DNA from: Planctomycetota bacterium
GTDB lineage: Bacteria > Planctomycetota > UBA8108 > UBA1146
Length of the DNA: 64,000 nt
Reading direction: 5' to 3'
Assembly: GCA_014240375.1 (NCBI GenBank)
Contig: JAAZXB010000011.1
Location: forward strand, 50,512 to 114,511
The position numbers were made by a program, and so were the translations under genes. The notes beneath the pieces are model-generated. The model was given only the letters and a program-made list of their open reading frames with translations, searched no databases and was not told the DNA's origin. Of the stretch, positions 25,619-33,733 are shown piece after piece. Numbering within the stretch: the first letter of the stretch is position 1; each line of letters begins with the position of its first letter.

Positions 25619-26248
25619 CTAATTGAGGGGGTCTGGTATCGGGTCTCGATGGCAAGTTCGACAGCGTGCGCCAAAGAAACCTGCGATGGCACACTCCTCG
25701 CAGCACTCGAGCCGGGTCAACGCCTCGACCAGCCTGCGGTACTGCTGGGCGGCTCTGGCGGCCGCCTCCTTCGAATCAAATCGAACCGATCCGACCCAGG
25801 GTGTGCCGCAACTTCGACACTGGCCCACCTCACCCACCACCAATTTGCAACCTGAACAATCTCCGCCGGAGCCATCCTGGACCCCGAGTGCCAGCGACCA
25901 GGTCAATTCAGAGAAGTACAGCTGGCCGGCAACAAAGCCATTGCGACAGCGAGTACAGAACTCATCTTCAGGAGCGACGATGAGACACATGCCACATTGC
26001 AGTGTATCGATCTCGACATCATGTCCATGGGCATCGAGGATTTGATGGAACTGTAGCGATGGAATCACCAGGCCGGCCACCAGGCCGTGTTGACAGGCAG
26101 AACACCAGCCATTGATCGGTAACGCCTCAAGACAGCCGGAGCAATCCAGCTCCGGTACTGAAGGCCCTCTCAGTTCGCCCTGCTGACAACCAGCCCCCAC
26201 GGTCAAGACCAGTGTGAGCGACAGCCACCTGCAACTCCTCAGGGACAA
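25619..26248 (-). CDS. Lipoprotein with four CxxC...CxxC zinc-ribbon-like repeats
   Basis: 209 aa from a TTG at 26248, with GGGGGA about 10 bases upstream, overlapping the end of the preceding gene. This start gives a lipoprotein signal with lipobox 'VGAGC' (C21). A further upstream TTG (26299) is possible. The rest contains four Cys4 modules of similar spacing: 'CSGC...CSAC', 'CGMC...CTRC', 'CSGC...CRSC' and 'CEEC...CRTC'. The first two end in 'GLVAG/GFVAG' and the third in a related Gly-rich turn. They look like tandem zinc ribbons (rubredoxin-type knuckles), unusual for an exported lipoprotein. A short Ala-rich helix precedes the last module. Function unknown; metal binding is inferred. 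Confidence 0.75.
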   Translation of the reverse strand: MSLRSCRWLSLTLVLTVGAGCQQGELRGPSVPELDCSGCLEALPINGWCSACQHGLVAGLVIPSLQFHQILDAHGHDVEIDTLQCGMCLIVAPEDEFCTRCRNGFVAGQLYFSELTWSLALGVQDGSGGDCSGCKLVVGEVGQCRSCGTPWVGSVRFDSKEAAARAAQQYRRLVEALTRLECCEECAIAGFFGARCRTCHRDPIPDPLN

Positions 26249-27387
26249 GCGGCGAATCCCCCGCAGTCGAGTGGGCCCGGCGTCGGATCCTGACCACAAA
26301 CCACCGGAGCGGTCGGCGCAGCTCCTCCGCCAAAGAGGTAGGTCAGCAGGCTGATCGCATCTGCGACATCGGTACCGTTGTCGTCATTGGCATCGAGAGC
26401 GTTGAGGCAACTGGCACTACCACCGGAGAAGAGGTAGGTCAGCAAGAAGATCGCATCGGCGATGCCGATGGCTCCATCGGCATTGGTATCGCCCCGGACG
26501 AAGTCGATCACCGGTGGTGCATCGTTGTCACCGATGGTCAGAGTGAAACTGGATGGAGTTCCCAGAACCACTCCTGGAGGTACCTGGAGGTTCAGAATCG
26601 CCGTTTCATCCATTTCGATGACGCTGTCGTCGATGATCGTGATCGGCACATCCACCGTCAAGGATCCGGCCGGAATCAGGAGCATTCCGCTGGCCGAGTA
26701 GTCCAATCCCCCGGAGCTCGCTGTACCGGAGAAACTCAGGCCAGCAGCAATGTCGGAGGTCGGAGCCGAGGAGAGTTCCACCGTAGCGGTGTAGATTCCC
26801 GCCGCTTCGGTCACGCTGTCGCTGGCCATCGAGAAGGAAACGGAGATCGGTGGCGGAGGAGGGCCGCCGGCATCGACGCTGCCGGTCACGTCACTGTAGT
26901 TGGTGGGGGAATTGACTCCGGTCTCGAGCAGTCCGCTAGTGAGATTCACCTGAAGCGAAGTGACCCCATCGAGGGGCAGTTCGTTGGCTGCATAGATCCA
27001 CTCGTCATAGAAGTAGAAGGTGATGGTATCACCGTTGAGTCCGAGGAAGTTATCGGGCAAGACGAAGTCTGGAGTGGGAGCTCCTGGCAAGGCGGCAAAG
27101 GCGGCGGTGCCGATCAGGATGTGCTTGAAGGCCGTATTGCCAGCGACCCCGCTCGGAAAGGTGAAGGTACTACTGGTCGCAGTACTCTCGATCCACTTGG
27201 TGCCGAGGTTGTTCTCACAACAAGCGCTGGTCGGTTGATAGACCTCGACGAACTGAATCGTCCCATCCGAGTTGGAGAAGACCTCGTTGAGATCCCACAG
27301 GTGTGATCCCGGAAGTACCGATGAAGCACTCGATCCGGTCGAGAGAAGAAGCACCAGCACCAGTGCAAGTTTGATTCGCGTCATCAT
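26239..27387 (-). CDS. Secreted Calx-beta / dockerin-type domain protein
   Basis: 382 aa. Start ATG 27387 (or 27384), GAGGG upstream, signal peptide ending near 'SSASSVLPG'. The N-terminal about 170 residues form a lamin-tail-like domain ('HLWDLNEVFSNSDGTIQFVEV'). A Calx-beta domain follows (about 185-295, 'VTEAAGIYTATVEL', 'EMDETAILNL'). The C-terminus is a dockerin-like pair of calcium loops, 'RGDTNADGAIGIADAIFLL' and 'DANDDNGTDVADAISLL', each followed by YLF-GG. This tail is typical of exported planctomycete proteins. Probably a surface or extracellular structural protein. Confidence 0.88.
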   Translation of the reverse strand: MMTRIKLALVLVLLLSTGSSASSVLPGSHLWDLNEVFSNSDGTIQFVEVYQPTSACCENNLGTKWIESTATSSTFTFPSGVAGNTAFKHILIGTAAFAALPGAPTPDFVLPDNFLGLNGDTITFYFYDEWIYAANELPLDGVTSLQVNLTSGLLETGVNSPTNYSDVTGSVDAGGPPPPPISVSFSMASDSVTEAAGIYTATVELSSAPTSDIAAGLSFSGTASSGGLDYSASGMLLIPAGSLTVDVPITIIDDSVIEMDETAILNLQVPPGVVLGTPSSFTLTIGDNDAPPVIDFVRGDTNADGAIGIADAIFLLTYLFSGGSASCLNALDANDDNGTDVADAISLLTYLFGGGAAPTAPVVCGQDPTPGPLDCGGFAACP

Positions 27388-27470
27388 GAAACCCTCACTT
27401 CTGATTTGTCCATGCAAGTCTGATCGCACAGGACAGTAATATTAATAGTCATATCGAACCGAATTGGATC

Positions 27471-27484
27471 GGGGCTCCTGCCCC
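27471..27484. other. Short GC hairpin GGGGC-tcct-GCCCC
   Basis: A 5-bp GC stem with a 4-base loop in the region between two co-directional minus-strand genes. It may contribute to termination after the histidine phosphatase gene. Confidence 0.3.
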
Positions 27485-27504
27485 CATCTGAATAGCATCG
27501 ACAC

Positions 27505-27528
27505 TTGGTGCAAATTGTAGTGCACCAA
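27505..27528. promoter_or_regulatory. Perfect 8-bp inverted repeat TTGGTGCA...TGCACCAA
   Basis: Two 8-bp arms separated by 8 bases, 118 bp upstream of the Calx-beta/dockerin protein start and 56 bp past the stop of the preceding gene. It could be an operator or a terminator stem; no T-run follows on the minus strand. Confidence 0.35.
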
Positions 27529-27583
27529 CCCAACACCGAGTCCTTCCATCTTATCGTACCGAGAACGCCCTTCAAATCGCTAA

Positions 27584-28282
27584 CTAGTCACAGACAGCGC
27601 CATATTGTGTTTCTCTTGTCACTACTGCAGAGGAAGGCAAAGAATCTGCTGCTGGCCAGTTGCAAATATACAGCCGATCGAAGAGATGTCCGGGAATCCA
27701 GTTCTGCCCCGACACTCGATCGGTACCTCCGATCGATCCTCCCACCTCCTCGACAAACATCGGCACGGTATTCTGATGGCCGCAGATCACCACACACTGC
27801 CCCGCTCCGATGGTCGCGATGGCATCTCGCCACGCCGGGGCATCGCCCGCCTGGATCGTTTCGATTTCTACACCGACCCTGGAAGAAAGCGGTTCCAGCG
27901 TCTGCCGGGTTCGCCTGTATTCGGTACACAGCAATCGGTGGACCGGCTGCCCGGAGAGTCGCTGTGCCAGCGCCTCCGCTCTCTGATGTCCCTCCTCGGT
28001 CAGATCCGGATCGGCCCCCGATCCCTTCTCTGCATGACGAAGTACCATCATCGTGCAATACCCTGATCGGCTCTGGTCTTCCATCGGCGACTCCTCTGCA
28101 ACTCCATCTTTCAGTCGTCCCTGCTGGACACAACCCAAACAAAGCACCATCGAACCGATCACCGCGAGGTTACGCCATCGATGATTCCACTGCGGCACTC
28201 GTCCGCCGCGAAACTGCGGCACTCGTCCGCCGCGAAACTGCGGCACTCGTCCGCCGCGAAATTGTGCCATCATTCCAGTCAT
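27584..28282 (-). CDS. Histidine phosphatase (phosphoglycerate mutase-like) lipoprotein
   Basis: 232 aa. ATG 28282 has GAGGAG at a spacing of 6. The N-terminus is unusual: three tandem 8-residue units (FRGGRVPQ) precede the hydrophobic core and lipobox 'LCLGC' (C51), so the n-region is extended and very basic. The catalytic domain has 'MVLRHAEKG' (phosphohistidine RHAE), 'TEYRRTRQTLEPL' and 'VVICGHQNTVP', the second catalytic His of branch-2/SixA-like members. The role is probably a periplasmic phosphatase or a dephosphorylation-type regulator; the substrate is unknown. Confidence 0.88.
   Translation of the reverse strand: MTGMMAQFRGGRVPQFRGGRVPQFRGGRVPQWNHRWRNLAVIGSMVLCLGCVQQGRLKDGVAEESPMEDQSRSGYCTMMVLRHAEKGSGADPDLTEEGHQRAEALAQRLSGQPVHRLLCTEYRRTRQTLEPLSSRVGVEIETIQAGDAPAWRDAIATIGAGQCVVICGHQNTVPMFVEEVGGSIGGTDRVSGQNWIPGHLFDRLYICNWPAADSLPSSAVVTRETQYGAVCD
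28191..28262 (-). repeat. 24-bp in-frame tandem repeat, three units
   Basis: Three units of 24 bp (two identical, the third with one change) encode basic FRGGRVPQ repeats ahead of the signal sequence of the histidine phosphatase lipoprotein. Confidence 0.92.
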
Positions 28283-28348
28283 GGTGCTCCTCACTGTTAA
28301 TTTCCTTGTCCCGTATAGAATCGACCATCTCACGGAGCGGACCCCAGC

Positions 28349-29773
28349 CTAGGCCCGCTTCTCGGCTGATGAGGTCTCCTCGGTCACCAGATCGACCTGA
28401 ACCGCTGCGCGCTCGAACGATCTCGCCTCGTAGTACTTTCTTCTTCTCATCTTGACCAACGAACCAAAGAATCGATCGGGAATCCGTTCAACCCGCTCAT
28501 TGTTCTCTTCCACGATGTCATTGTAGTAGCCGCGTGCCAGCGCCACCTTTTCCTCGGTACGGATCAGTTCCTCGTGCAAATCGATAAATAAACTGTTCGC
28601 CCTCAACTCCGGATGGGCCTCCTTGAGCGCAATCAAAGAAGGGGTACAGGCGGTCGCAACCTCACCTACGGCGACCTGCGCCTCGTTGCGTAACAGAGCC
28701 AGGTGCTGCTGAAGACCCACTTCATGCTGTTGATATCCCTTCACCACCTCGACCAGTTGTGGGATCAGATCGTGACGCCTCTTCAGCTGAACATCGACAT
28801 TGTTCCAGGCCTGTTCGACCCGATTCTTCAATGCCATCAAACTGTTGTAGACCATCACTACCCAGCGTGCTGTCCAGTAGCAGAAGAAAACACCTCCCCC
28901 CAGAACTCCCGAGATCCACCAGGGGCCCGGGACTGCTCCAGCGAGCAGCCACGCTGGAAGTGCCACTGCGGTGACGAAACCGAACAGAAACCAGCCCCAG
29001 AATTGAAAACTGTAGCTGCTCGACTTCTGCTCCTCCGACTTCACCGAGATCAAGAAAAGCGGTGATTGTGGATCGCTGGCGATTTCCGGAGCCACCACAT
29101 CTTTTTGTAACCGCGATGATCCCATCACATAGATTCTTCGGTGTAGGGGAATTCCATTCTCGACGAACCTTCGTGTCCCTGTCGAGCCGAAGACGCTGCT
29201 CTGCGGTCCCTTGTCGTAATAGAGGGCATCCCCCTGGCCACAGCTTCTCGAAAAGAGAGCTGCGCTATCGATGTCGGCTCCTGCCGGGAGAACCCTCAAG
29301 AGTCCGGTGTCGTCCTCGAGGTAGAAGGGGCACGATCGGGTTCCCTGATCGACCGTATCCCAACCCGTCTTCATCCGCGTACGAGTACGGGTGTTCCCCT
29401 TGCTATCGGTGTAGGTCTCGGTGACGAGACGACGCCATTGTTCTGAAACCGTGTAGGAGTAATGAATGCAGAGGCTTTCTGCCAGATAACTGACCAGTGG
29501 ATCATCCGACTCTGCAGTTCCCTTGACCTCGACCAGTCCGATGAAAACCCCTGCCGTCTTGCAGGTGGGAACATCGTCGATCAAGCGCTGCTTGCGCCGC
29601 GCTCTCACCGAGAGTTCTGCCAGCAAGATCCACAGCGCCACCGCTGCGAACCCGATGGCCAGCGGCTGCCAGGGAATCTGTTCCAGAGATCCCAGCGATG
29701 AATCGATCTGTGCTGCCAGTCCCCGGAAAAGGAAGCCGCTCTCCAGCAGATCCATACAAGACACCAGTTCCAT
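28349..29773 (-). CDS. GIDE (MUL1-like) domain fused to LemA-like domain, membrane protein
   Basis: 474 aa. N-terminal transmembrane helix (about 38-56), then a domain matching the GIDE/BAM region of eukaryotic MUL1/MAPL: 'TAGVFIGLVEVKGTAESDDPLVSYL', seen in part, 'YSYTVSEQW', and 'LLRVLPAGADID' with a later 'RRIYVMGSSR'. Two more helices (about 258-300) follow. A C-terminal LemA-like coiled helical domain starts with 'YNSLMALKNRVEQAWNNVDVQLKRRHDLIPQLVEVV'. The start ATG shares one base with the LemA gene stop (TGATG), so the two are coupled. The GIDE domain is membrane-proximal in both settings; its bacterial function is not known. Confidence 0.88.
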   Translation of the reverse strand: MELVSCMDLLESGFLFRGLAAQIDSSLGSLEQIPWQPLAIGFAAVALWILLAELSVRARRKQRLIDDVPTCKTAGVFIGLVEVKGTAESDDPLVSYLAESLCIHYSYTVSEQWRRLVTETYTDSKGNTRTRTRMKTGWDTVDQGTRSCPFYLEDDTGLLRVLPAGADIDSAALFSRSCGQGDALYYDKGPQSSVFGSTGTRRFVENGIPLHRRIYVMGSSRLQKDVVAPEIASDPQSPLFLISVKSEEQKSSSYSFQFWGWFLFGFVTAVALPAWLLAGAVPGPWWISGVLGGGVFFCYWTARWVVMVYNSLMALKNRVEQAWNNVDVQLKRRHDLIPQLVEVVKGYQQHEVGLQQHLALLRNEAQVAVGEVATACTPSLIALKEAHPELRANSLFIDLHEELIRTEEKVALARGYYNDIVEENNERVERIPDRFFGSLVKMRRRKYYEARSFERAAVQVDLVTEETSSAEKRA

Positions 29774-30396
29774 CAGGAAAATGAGACCTTGGGTGCTTCC
29801 CGTTGTTCCGGAGCGTCCACCACGAACAGTTCCGCAGCATCAAACTTGAACATCGAAGCGATGATCAGGTCCGGAAAAGACTCCCGCAGGATGTTGTAGC
29901 GGGTGACGGCATTGTTGAATCCTTCCCTCGCATAGGAAACCTTGTCCTCCGTCGAGGTCAGTTCATCTTGAAGCGAGAGCATGTTGGAATTGGCTTTCAG
30001 GTCAGGATAGGCCTCTGCCAGCGCAAACAACCGACCCAGAGTCCCGGTCAATGCGGCCTCTGCCCCCATCAACTGCTGCATCGCCTGCGGATCTCCAGGG
30101 GCCCTGGCGACCTGCTGGGTCGCAGAAGCCGCCTGGTTACGCGCTTCGATCACAGCCTCGAGAGTTTCTCTCTCATGCTTCATGTATCCCTTGGCGGTCT
30201 CCACCAGGTTTGGAATCAGATCGTACCTGCGCGTCAGTTGCACATCGATTTGCCCGAAGGCGTTTTCAAATCCATTGCGCCCAGAGACCAACTTGTTGTA
30301 GATCCGAATACCCCAGATCAGTGCAATCACCAGAATCAACAGGAAGGATCCGATGATCGACAGAAACACTACCAGTGAATTTCCAGTTTCCATCAT
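29773..30396 (-). CDS. lemA: LemA family protein
   Basis: 207 aa. N-terminal transmembrane helix (9-29) with a short outside segment, then the LemA helical bundle: 'IYNKLVSGRNGFENAFGQIDVQLTRR', seen in part, 'DLIPNLVETAKGYMKHERETL', 'AYPDLKAN', 'LTSTEDKVSYARE' and 'YNxxxxSFPDLIIA'. Normal length for the family. LemA proteins often sit in operons with membrane proteases or TPM/YgcG proteins; here the partner is the GIDE-LemA fusion just downstream. The function of LemA itself is not established. Confidence 0.95.
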   Translation of the reverse strand: MMETGNSLVVFLSIIGSFLLILVIALIWGIRIYNKLVSGRNGFENAFGQIDVQLTRRYDLIPNLVETAKGYMKHERETLEAVIEARNQAASATQQVARAPGDPQAMQQLMGAEAALTGTLGRLFALAEAYPDLKANSNMLSLQDELTSTEDKVSYAREGFNNAVTRYNILRESFPDLIIASMFKFDAAELFVVDAPEQREAPKVSFS

Positions 30397-30654
30397 TCTC
30401 CTGCTTTCCTGAACCGAGGATCCTGCGACTCGCCCAGATCCACCGCACAGCGCATTCTAGGCAGAGATGTGGCTCGATGCCACAACTCGAACCCGCGCTT
30501 CGCACTCTCGAATTCGCCGTAACCACCCACTGCGCTCACGCGGATGTCGCACTCAAGAAGCGCGAAGCCCCACCGCAGCAGAAGTTCCTCGTGGCGATTC
30601 GATCCCTCGACTACCCTGAAGTCAGATCCACGAACTCGTTGCAGGAGGTGACCG

Positions 30655-31674
30655 ATGCTGGAGCAGGACTATGATTTGCAACGAAGATCGCTGCTGCTTC
30701 CTCGGCGCCGATTCTTGCAATCGATGGGAGCCGCCGCATGTTTGCTGGCGCTGCCGACCACTGCACGATCTGCCATCCGGCAACTGGATAAACCGGTGCA
30801 GATCGGCCTGATCGCCGATCTTCACCACGATGTGATGCATGACGCCCCGGCCCGGCTCGATGCCTTTCTCGAGGCGATGGCTGCAGATCCCCCCGATGCC
30901 ATCGTTCAGATGGGAGACTTCGCCCAGGCCAAGAAGCAGAACCGCCCCATCGTCGAGCAATTCCAGAAGGCTCACCCACTGGCACTTCATGTCATCGGCA
31001 ATCACGACACCGACGGCGGCGTGAGTTTTGATCAGCTGCTCGAGGAGTGGCAGATGAAGAGTCGTTACTACACCAAGGATGTGAAGGGCCTTCGCTTGAT
31101 CGTCCTCGATGGCAACGAGCGACATCCCGCACACAAGGGTGGTTATCCATCTCACATCGGCACGGAGCAGATGGAGTGGTTGAAGAAGCAACTCGAGAGC
31201 CACCAGGGTCCGATGCTGGTCATCTGCCACCAGCCACTGGCGGGGCCATCCTGCATCGACAATGCCGCGCAGGTGCAAAAGATTCTCAACACTGCTGCCG
31301 ATCGAATCGTACTCGTCATCAACGGTCATACTCACATCGACGACCTGATTCGTATCGGCGACGTCAGCCACTTGCATATCAACTCCGCCTCCTATCAGTG
31401 GGTCGGAGGAAATCACAAGAACATCAGTTACCCCGCAGAAGTTCACGCCGCCCATCCGTGGATCGAATACACCTGCCCCTATCAGGATTCCCTCTTCACC
31501 ACCTTGACCTTCGATCCAAAAAATGGCTCGGTGCAGTTCTCAGGGCAGAAGACCGAGTGGGTCGGAAAATCTCCAGAACAGGTGGGAGTCGCCAACAAAC
31601 CGGGTGTCATCGATGGCCAGCAGGTGGTCCCCGAGATCCGACCAAGGACGATCGAACGCTCGGCCATTAAATGA
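30655..31674 (+). CDS. Tat-exported calcineurin-like metallophosphoesterase
   Basis: 339 aa. ATG 30655 with GCAGGAGG 6 bases upstream. A twin-arginine signal is visible ('LPRRRFLQSMGAAACLLAL'). Phosphoesterase motifs in order: 'IADLHHD' (DxH), 'QMGDFAQ' (GDxxx), 'GNHD', 'ICHQPL' and 'NGHTHIDD' (GHxH), giving a complete di-metal site. The C-terminal region (about 240-339) is beta-rich. It acts in the periplasm on phosphomono- or diesters. Transcribed in the same direction as ychF, with a 201-bp gap. Confidence 0.92.
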   Translation: MLEQDYDLQRRSLLLPRRRFLQSMGAAACLLALPTTARSAIRQLDKPVQIGLIADLHHDVMHDAPARLDAFLEAMAADPPDAIVQMGDFAQAKKQNRPIVEQFQKAHPLALHVIGNHDTDGGVSFDQLLEEWQMKSRYYTKDVKGLRLIVLDGNERHPAHKGGYPSHIGTEQMEWLKKQLESHQGPMLVICHQPLAGPSCIDNAAQVQKILNTAADRIVLVINGHTHIDDLIRIGDVSHLHINSASYQWVGGNHKNISYPAEVHAAHPWIEYTCPYQDSLFTTLTFDPKNGSVQFSGQKTEWVGKSPEQVGVANKPGVIDGQQVVPEIRPRTIERSAIK

Positions 31675-31679
31675 ATGCC

Positions 31680-31725
31680 GATGAGTTCATCGAGCAGTTC
31701 ATCCAGTAGTTCATCGAGCAATATG
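31680..31725. repeat. Degenerate ttcatcgagcag-type direct repeats
   Basis: Three imperfect, closely spaced copies of a 'agttcatcgagca' motif lie just after the phosphoesterase stop. They are non-coding and belong with the other short tandem repeats of the window. Confidence 0.5.
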
Positions 31726-31875
31726 GCACGATGTTGTTGGAGGAATACGACCCAAATTGACAGCCAACGAGTCGATTCCACGCTATCCTGATACGTCATC
31801 AACGAAACTGATCGTCGATTTCTGATCCACCAGGACCGACCAGCAAACTGGATCCAGTATTGAGGAGTTACAACG

Positions 31876-32982
31876 ATGGAAGCCGGAATAGTTGGATTGC
31901 CCAATGTGGGAAAGTCGACTCTCTTCAATGCGCTGACCGCCGCCGGGGCTCACGCTGCCAATTACCCCTTTGCCACCATCGAACCCAATATCGGTGTCGT
32001 AGCGATTCCCGATCCCAGACTTGCCATCCTCAATGACCACATCGAGACGCAGAAACTGATTCCCACTTCGTTGAAGATCGTCGACATCGCCGGCCTGGTT
32101 CGAGGTGCCAGTACCGGGGAGGGTCTCGGTAACAAGTTTCTCAGCCATGTCCGCGAAACCGATGCCATCATCCAGGTAGTGCGTTGCTTCGAGGAAGCCC
32201 CTGGCGGCGAAGAGATCACTCATGTCGATGGCACCATCGACCCGCTGCGAGACATCGAGACCATCGAGATCGAACTGGTGCTGGCAGATCTCCAGACGGT
32301 CGAAGGTGCCCTCGATAAAGCGAAGCGTGCGGCCCGCAGTCGCGAGGATGAAGCGATTCTGCGACTGGCCCTGCTGGAGAAATTGTATCCGGTACTGGCG
32401 GAAGGCCGCCCCGCCCGTGAGGTCGATCTTGGATCGGATCCGCGGACACCTGGTGTGCTCAAGGGACTCGGACTCATCACCACCAAGAAACAGATGTTCG
32501 TCATGAACGTCTCCGATGACGACGCCATCGGTGAAGGAGCCATGGCCACTTCGGTGCGAAAACTGGCCAAAGAACGTGGTAGTCAGGCGGTGCCAGTCTG
32601 CGCACGTATCGAAGAGGAACTGTCAGAACTCGATGAAGTCGATCGCGTCGAGATGCTCGCCGACTACGGCATGAACGAACCGGCACTGGCCAAGTTGGCT
32701 CGCGCCACCTACGAGCTGCTCGGCCAGCAGTCCTTCTACACCGCCGGCGAGAAGGAGATCCGCGCCTGGACCGTCGCCAAGGGAGCCACCGCACCGGAAG
32801 CCGCCGGTGTCATCCATACCGACTTTCAGCGCGGCTTCATCCGTGCCGAGATCTACTCGATCGCCGACATGGAACAGTACAAATCGGAGAAGGCGATCCG
32901 AGAGGCGGGTAAGCTACGCGTCGAGGGCAAGGAATACAGCATGCGAGATGCGGATGTGTGTCACTTCCTGTTCAATGTTTGA
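31876..32982 (+). CDS. ychF: Redox-regulated ATPase YchF (OLA1 family), 3' end apparently replaced
   Basis: 368 aa, normal family length. ATG 31876 has GAGGAG upstream. P-loop 'GLPNVGKSTLFNALT', switch region 'ANYPFATIEPN', 'DIAGLVRGAS', a divergent G4 'MNVSDDD', and the C-terminal TGS domain ('GATAPEAAGVIHTDFQRGFIRAEI' region). It binds ATP and the ribosome. The last 73 bp (32910-32982) recur at 33649-33721 with 5 differences. The copy in this gene reads GKEYSMRDADV, whereas the downstream copy reads GKDYIMQDADV, closer to the usual GKDYxVxDGDV of the family. This suggests the present 3' end came with the inserted HNH gene. Confidence 0.96.
   Translation: MEAGIVGLPNVGKSTLFNALTAAGAHAANYPFATIEPNIGVVAIPDPRLAILNDHIETQKLIPTSLKIVDIAGLVRGASTGEGLGNKFLSHVRETDAIIQVVRCFEEAPGGEEITHVDGTIDPLRDIETIEIELVLADLQTVEGALDKAKRAARSREDEAILRLALLEKLYPVLAEGRPAREVDLGSDPRTPGVLKGLGLITTKKQMFVMNVSDDDAIGEGAMATSVRKLAKERGSQAVPVCARIEEELSELDEVDRVEMLADYGMNEPALAKLARATYELLGQQSFYTAGEKEIRAWTVAKGATAPEAAGVIHTDFQRGFIRAEIYSIADMEQYKSEKAIREAGKLRVEGKEYSMRDADVCHFLFNV
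32910..32982 (+). repeat. Copy 1 of duplicated ychF 3' end (73 bp)
   Basis: The final 73 bp of ychF including the TGA. It is 68/73 identical to 33649-33721. Similarity stops abruptly at both ends; on the right it ends exactly at the stop codon. Confidence 0.95.
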
Positions 32983-33039
32983 CTGACGGTAGCGGTGAGC
33001 AGACTCTGGAATCAACATTGCAACGAACGGCGATGATCA

Positions 33040-33651
33040 ATGAAACATGAAGAACTCATCGATTTCATTAAAGACAAGATGAGCATGGCTCACATCTATC
33101 AGCCATTGCTTATCAAGGAACTTGTCAAATGTGACGGCGCAGCAACGGTACGACAACTCGCTATATCAATGCTCGTAATGGACGAGAGTCGGATCCAAGA
33201 GTACAAAAAAATATTCAAACGGTGGCCGGAACAAACTTTAAAAAAACATGGTGTTCTTGAGCGTAACAAAGAACTAGTCTCTCTGACCACAGAGCCAATG
33301 ACGCTAGAGCAAAAGTCTGAGATCCTCCAGGTTTGTGAACAAAAAATACACGAGTACGTTCGTAAGCGTGGGGAAGGAATCTGGGATCCATTCGAGTCTT
33401 CTCCACTAACGAAAAACCAAAGATACGAAGTCCTCAAGCGTGCAAATAAGAGATGTGAATTGTGTGGAGTAAAAGAAGGCGACAAAGCTTACGAAGAACG
33501 ATTACCTCTACACGTTGATCACATCATCCCCTACTCGAAAGGTGGAGCCACGGATCTCGCGAACCTCCAGGCACTGTGTAGGAAATGTAACCAGGGCAAA
33601 GGAAATCGAGATGACACCGACTTCAGGATAGTTGACACATCCCCTGAATAA
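33040..33651 (+). CDS. HNH endonuclease, probable mobile (homing-like) gene
   Basis: 203 aa, ATG 33040, 57 bp after ychF. The N-terminal about 115 residues are helical and look like a winged-helix DNA-binding domain ('AATVRQLAISMLVMDESRI'). The C-terminal domain is a complete HNH nuclease: 'CELC', 'LHVDHIIPYSKGGATDLANLQALC' in part, and 'CRKCN', with the zinc knuckle and catalytic His intact. The gene is visibly more AT-rich than all its neighbours, which points to transfer. Its TAA (33649-33651) is the first three bases of the second ychF 3'-end copy. No recombinase or methyltransferase accompanies it. A free-standing homing-type or restriction-type nuclease is the best reading. Confidence 0.92.
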   Translation: MKHEELIDFIKDKMSMAHIYQPLLIKELVKCDGAATVRQLAISMLVMDESRIQEYKKIFKRWPEQTLKKHGVLERNKELVSLTTEPMTLEQKSEILQVCEQKIHEYVRKRGEGIWDPFESSPLTKNQRYEVLKRANKRCELCGVKEGDKAYEERLPLHVDHIIPYSKGGATDLANLQALCRKCNQGKGNRDDTDFRIVDTSPE

Positions 33652-33721
33652 GCTACGCGTCGAGGGCAAGGACTACATCATGCAAGATGCCGATGTGTGC
33701 CACTTCCTGTTCAATGTTTGA
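33649..33721 (+). pseudogene. Displaced ychF 3'-end fragment (copy 2)
   Basis: 73 bp encoding the last 23 codons and stop of a YchF, without any upstream coding part. Five substitutions separate it from copy 1 (three change the protein, two are silent). Its residues agree better with the family consensus, so it is probably the original end of the resident gene. Confidence 0.9.
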
Positions 33722-33733
33722 GAGGCTTACAGA

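Noticed and set aside
28191..28262. Possible short CRISPR-like array
   Set aside because: Units are contiguous 24-bp repeats without spacers, in frame in a lipoprotein gene; a minisatellite, not CRISPR.
31757..31789. TTGACA ... TATCCT as the ychF promoter
   Set aside because: The spacer is 21 bp, too long for a standard sigma-70 promoter, and no better -10 box was found.
32983..33721. Intron or intein explanation for the HNH gene
   Set aside because: ychF is complete before the HNH gene, there is no splice-type structure or intein motif, and the downstream ychF piece duplicates rather than continues the gene.
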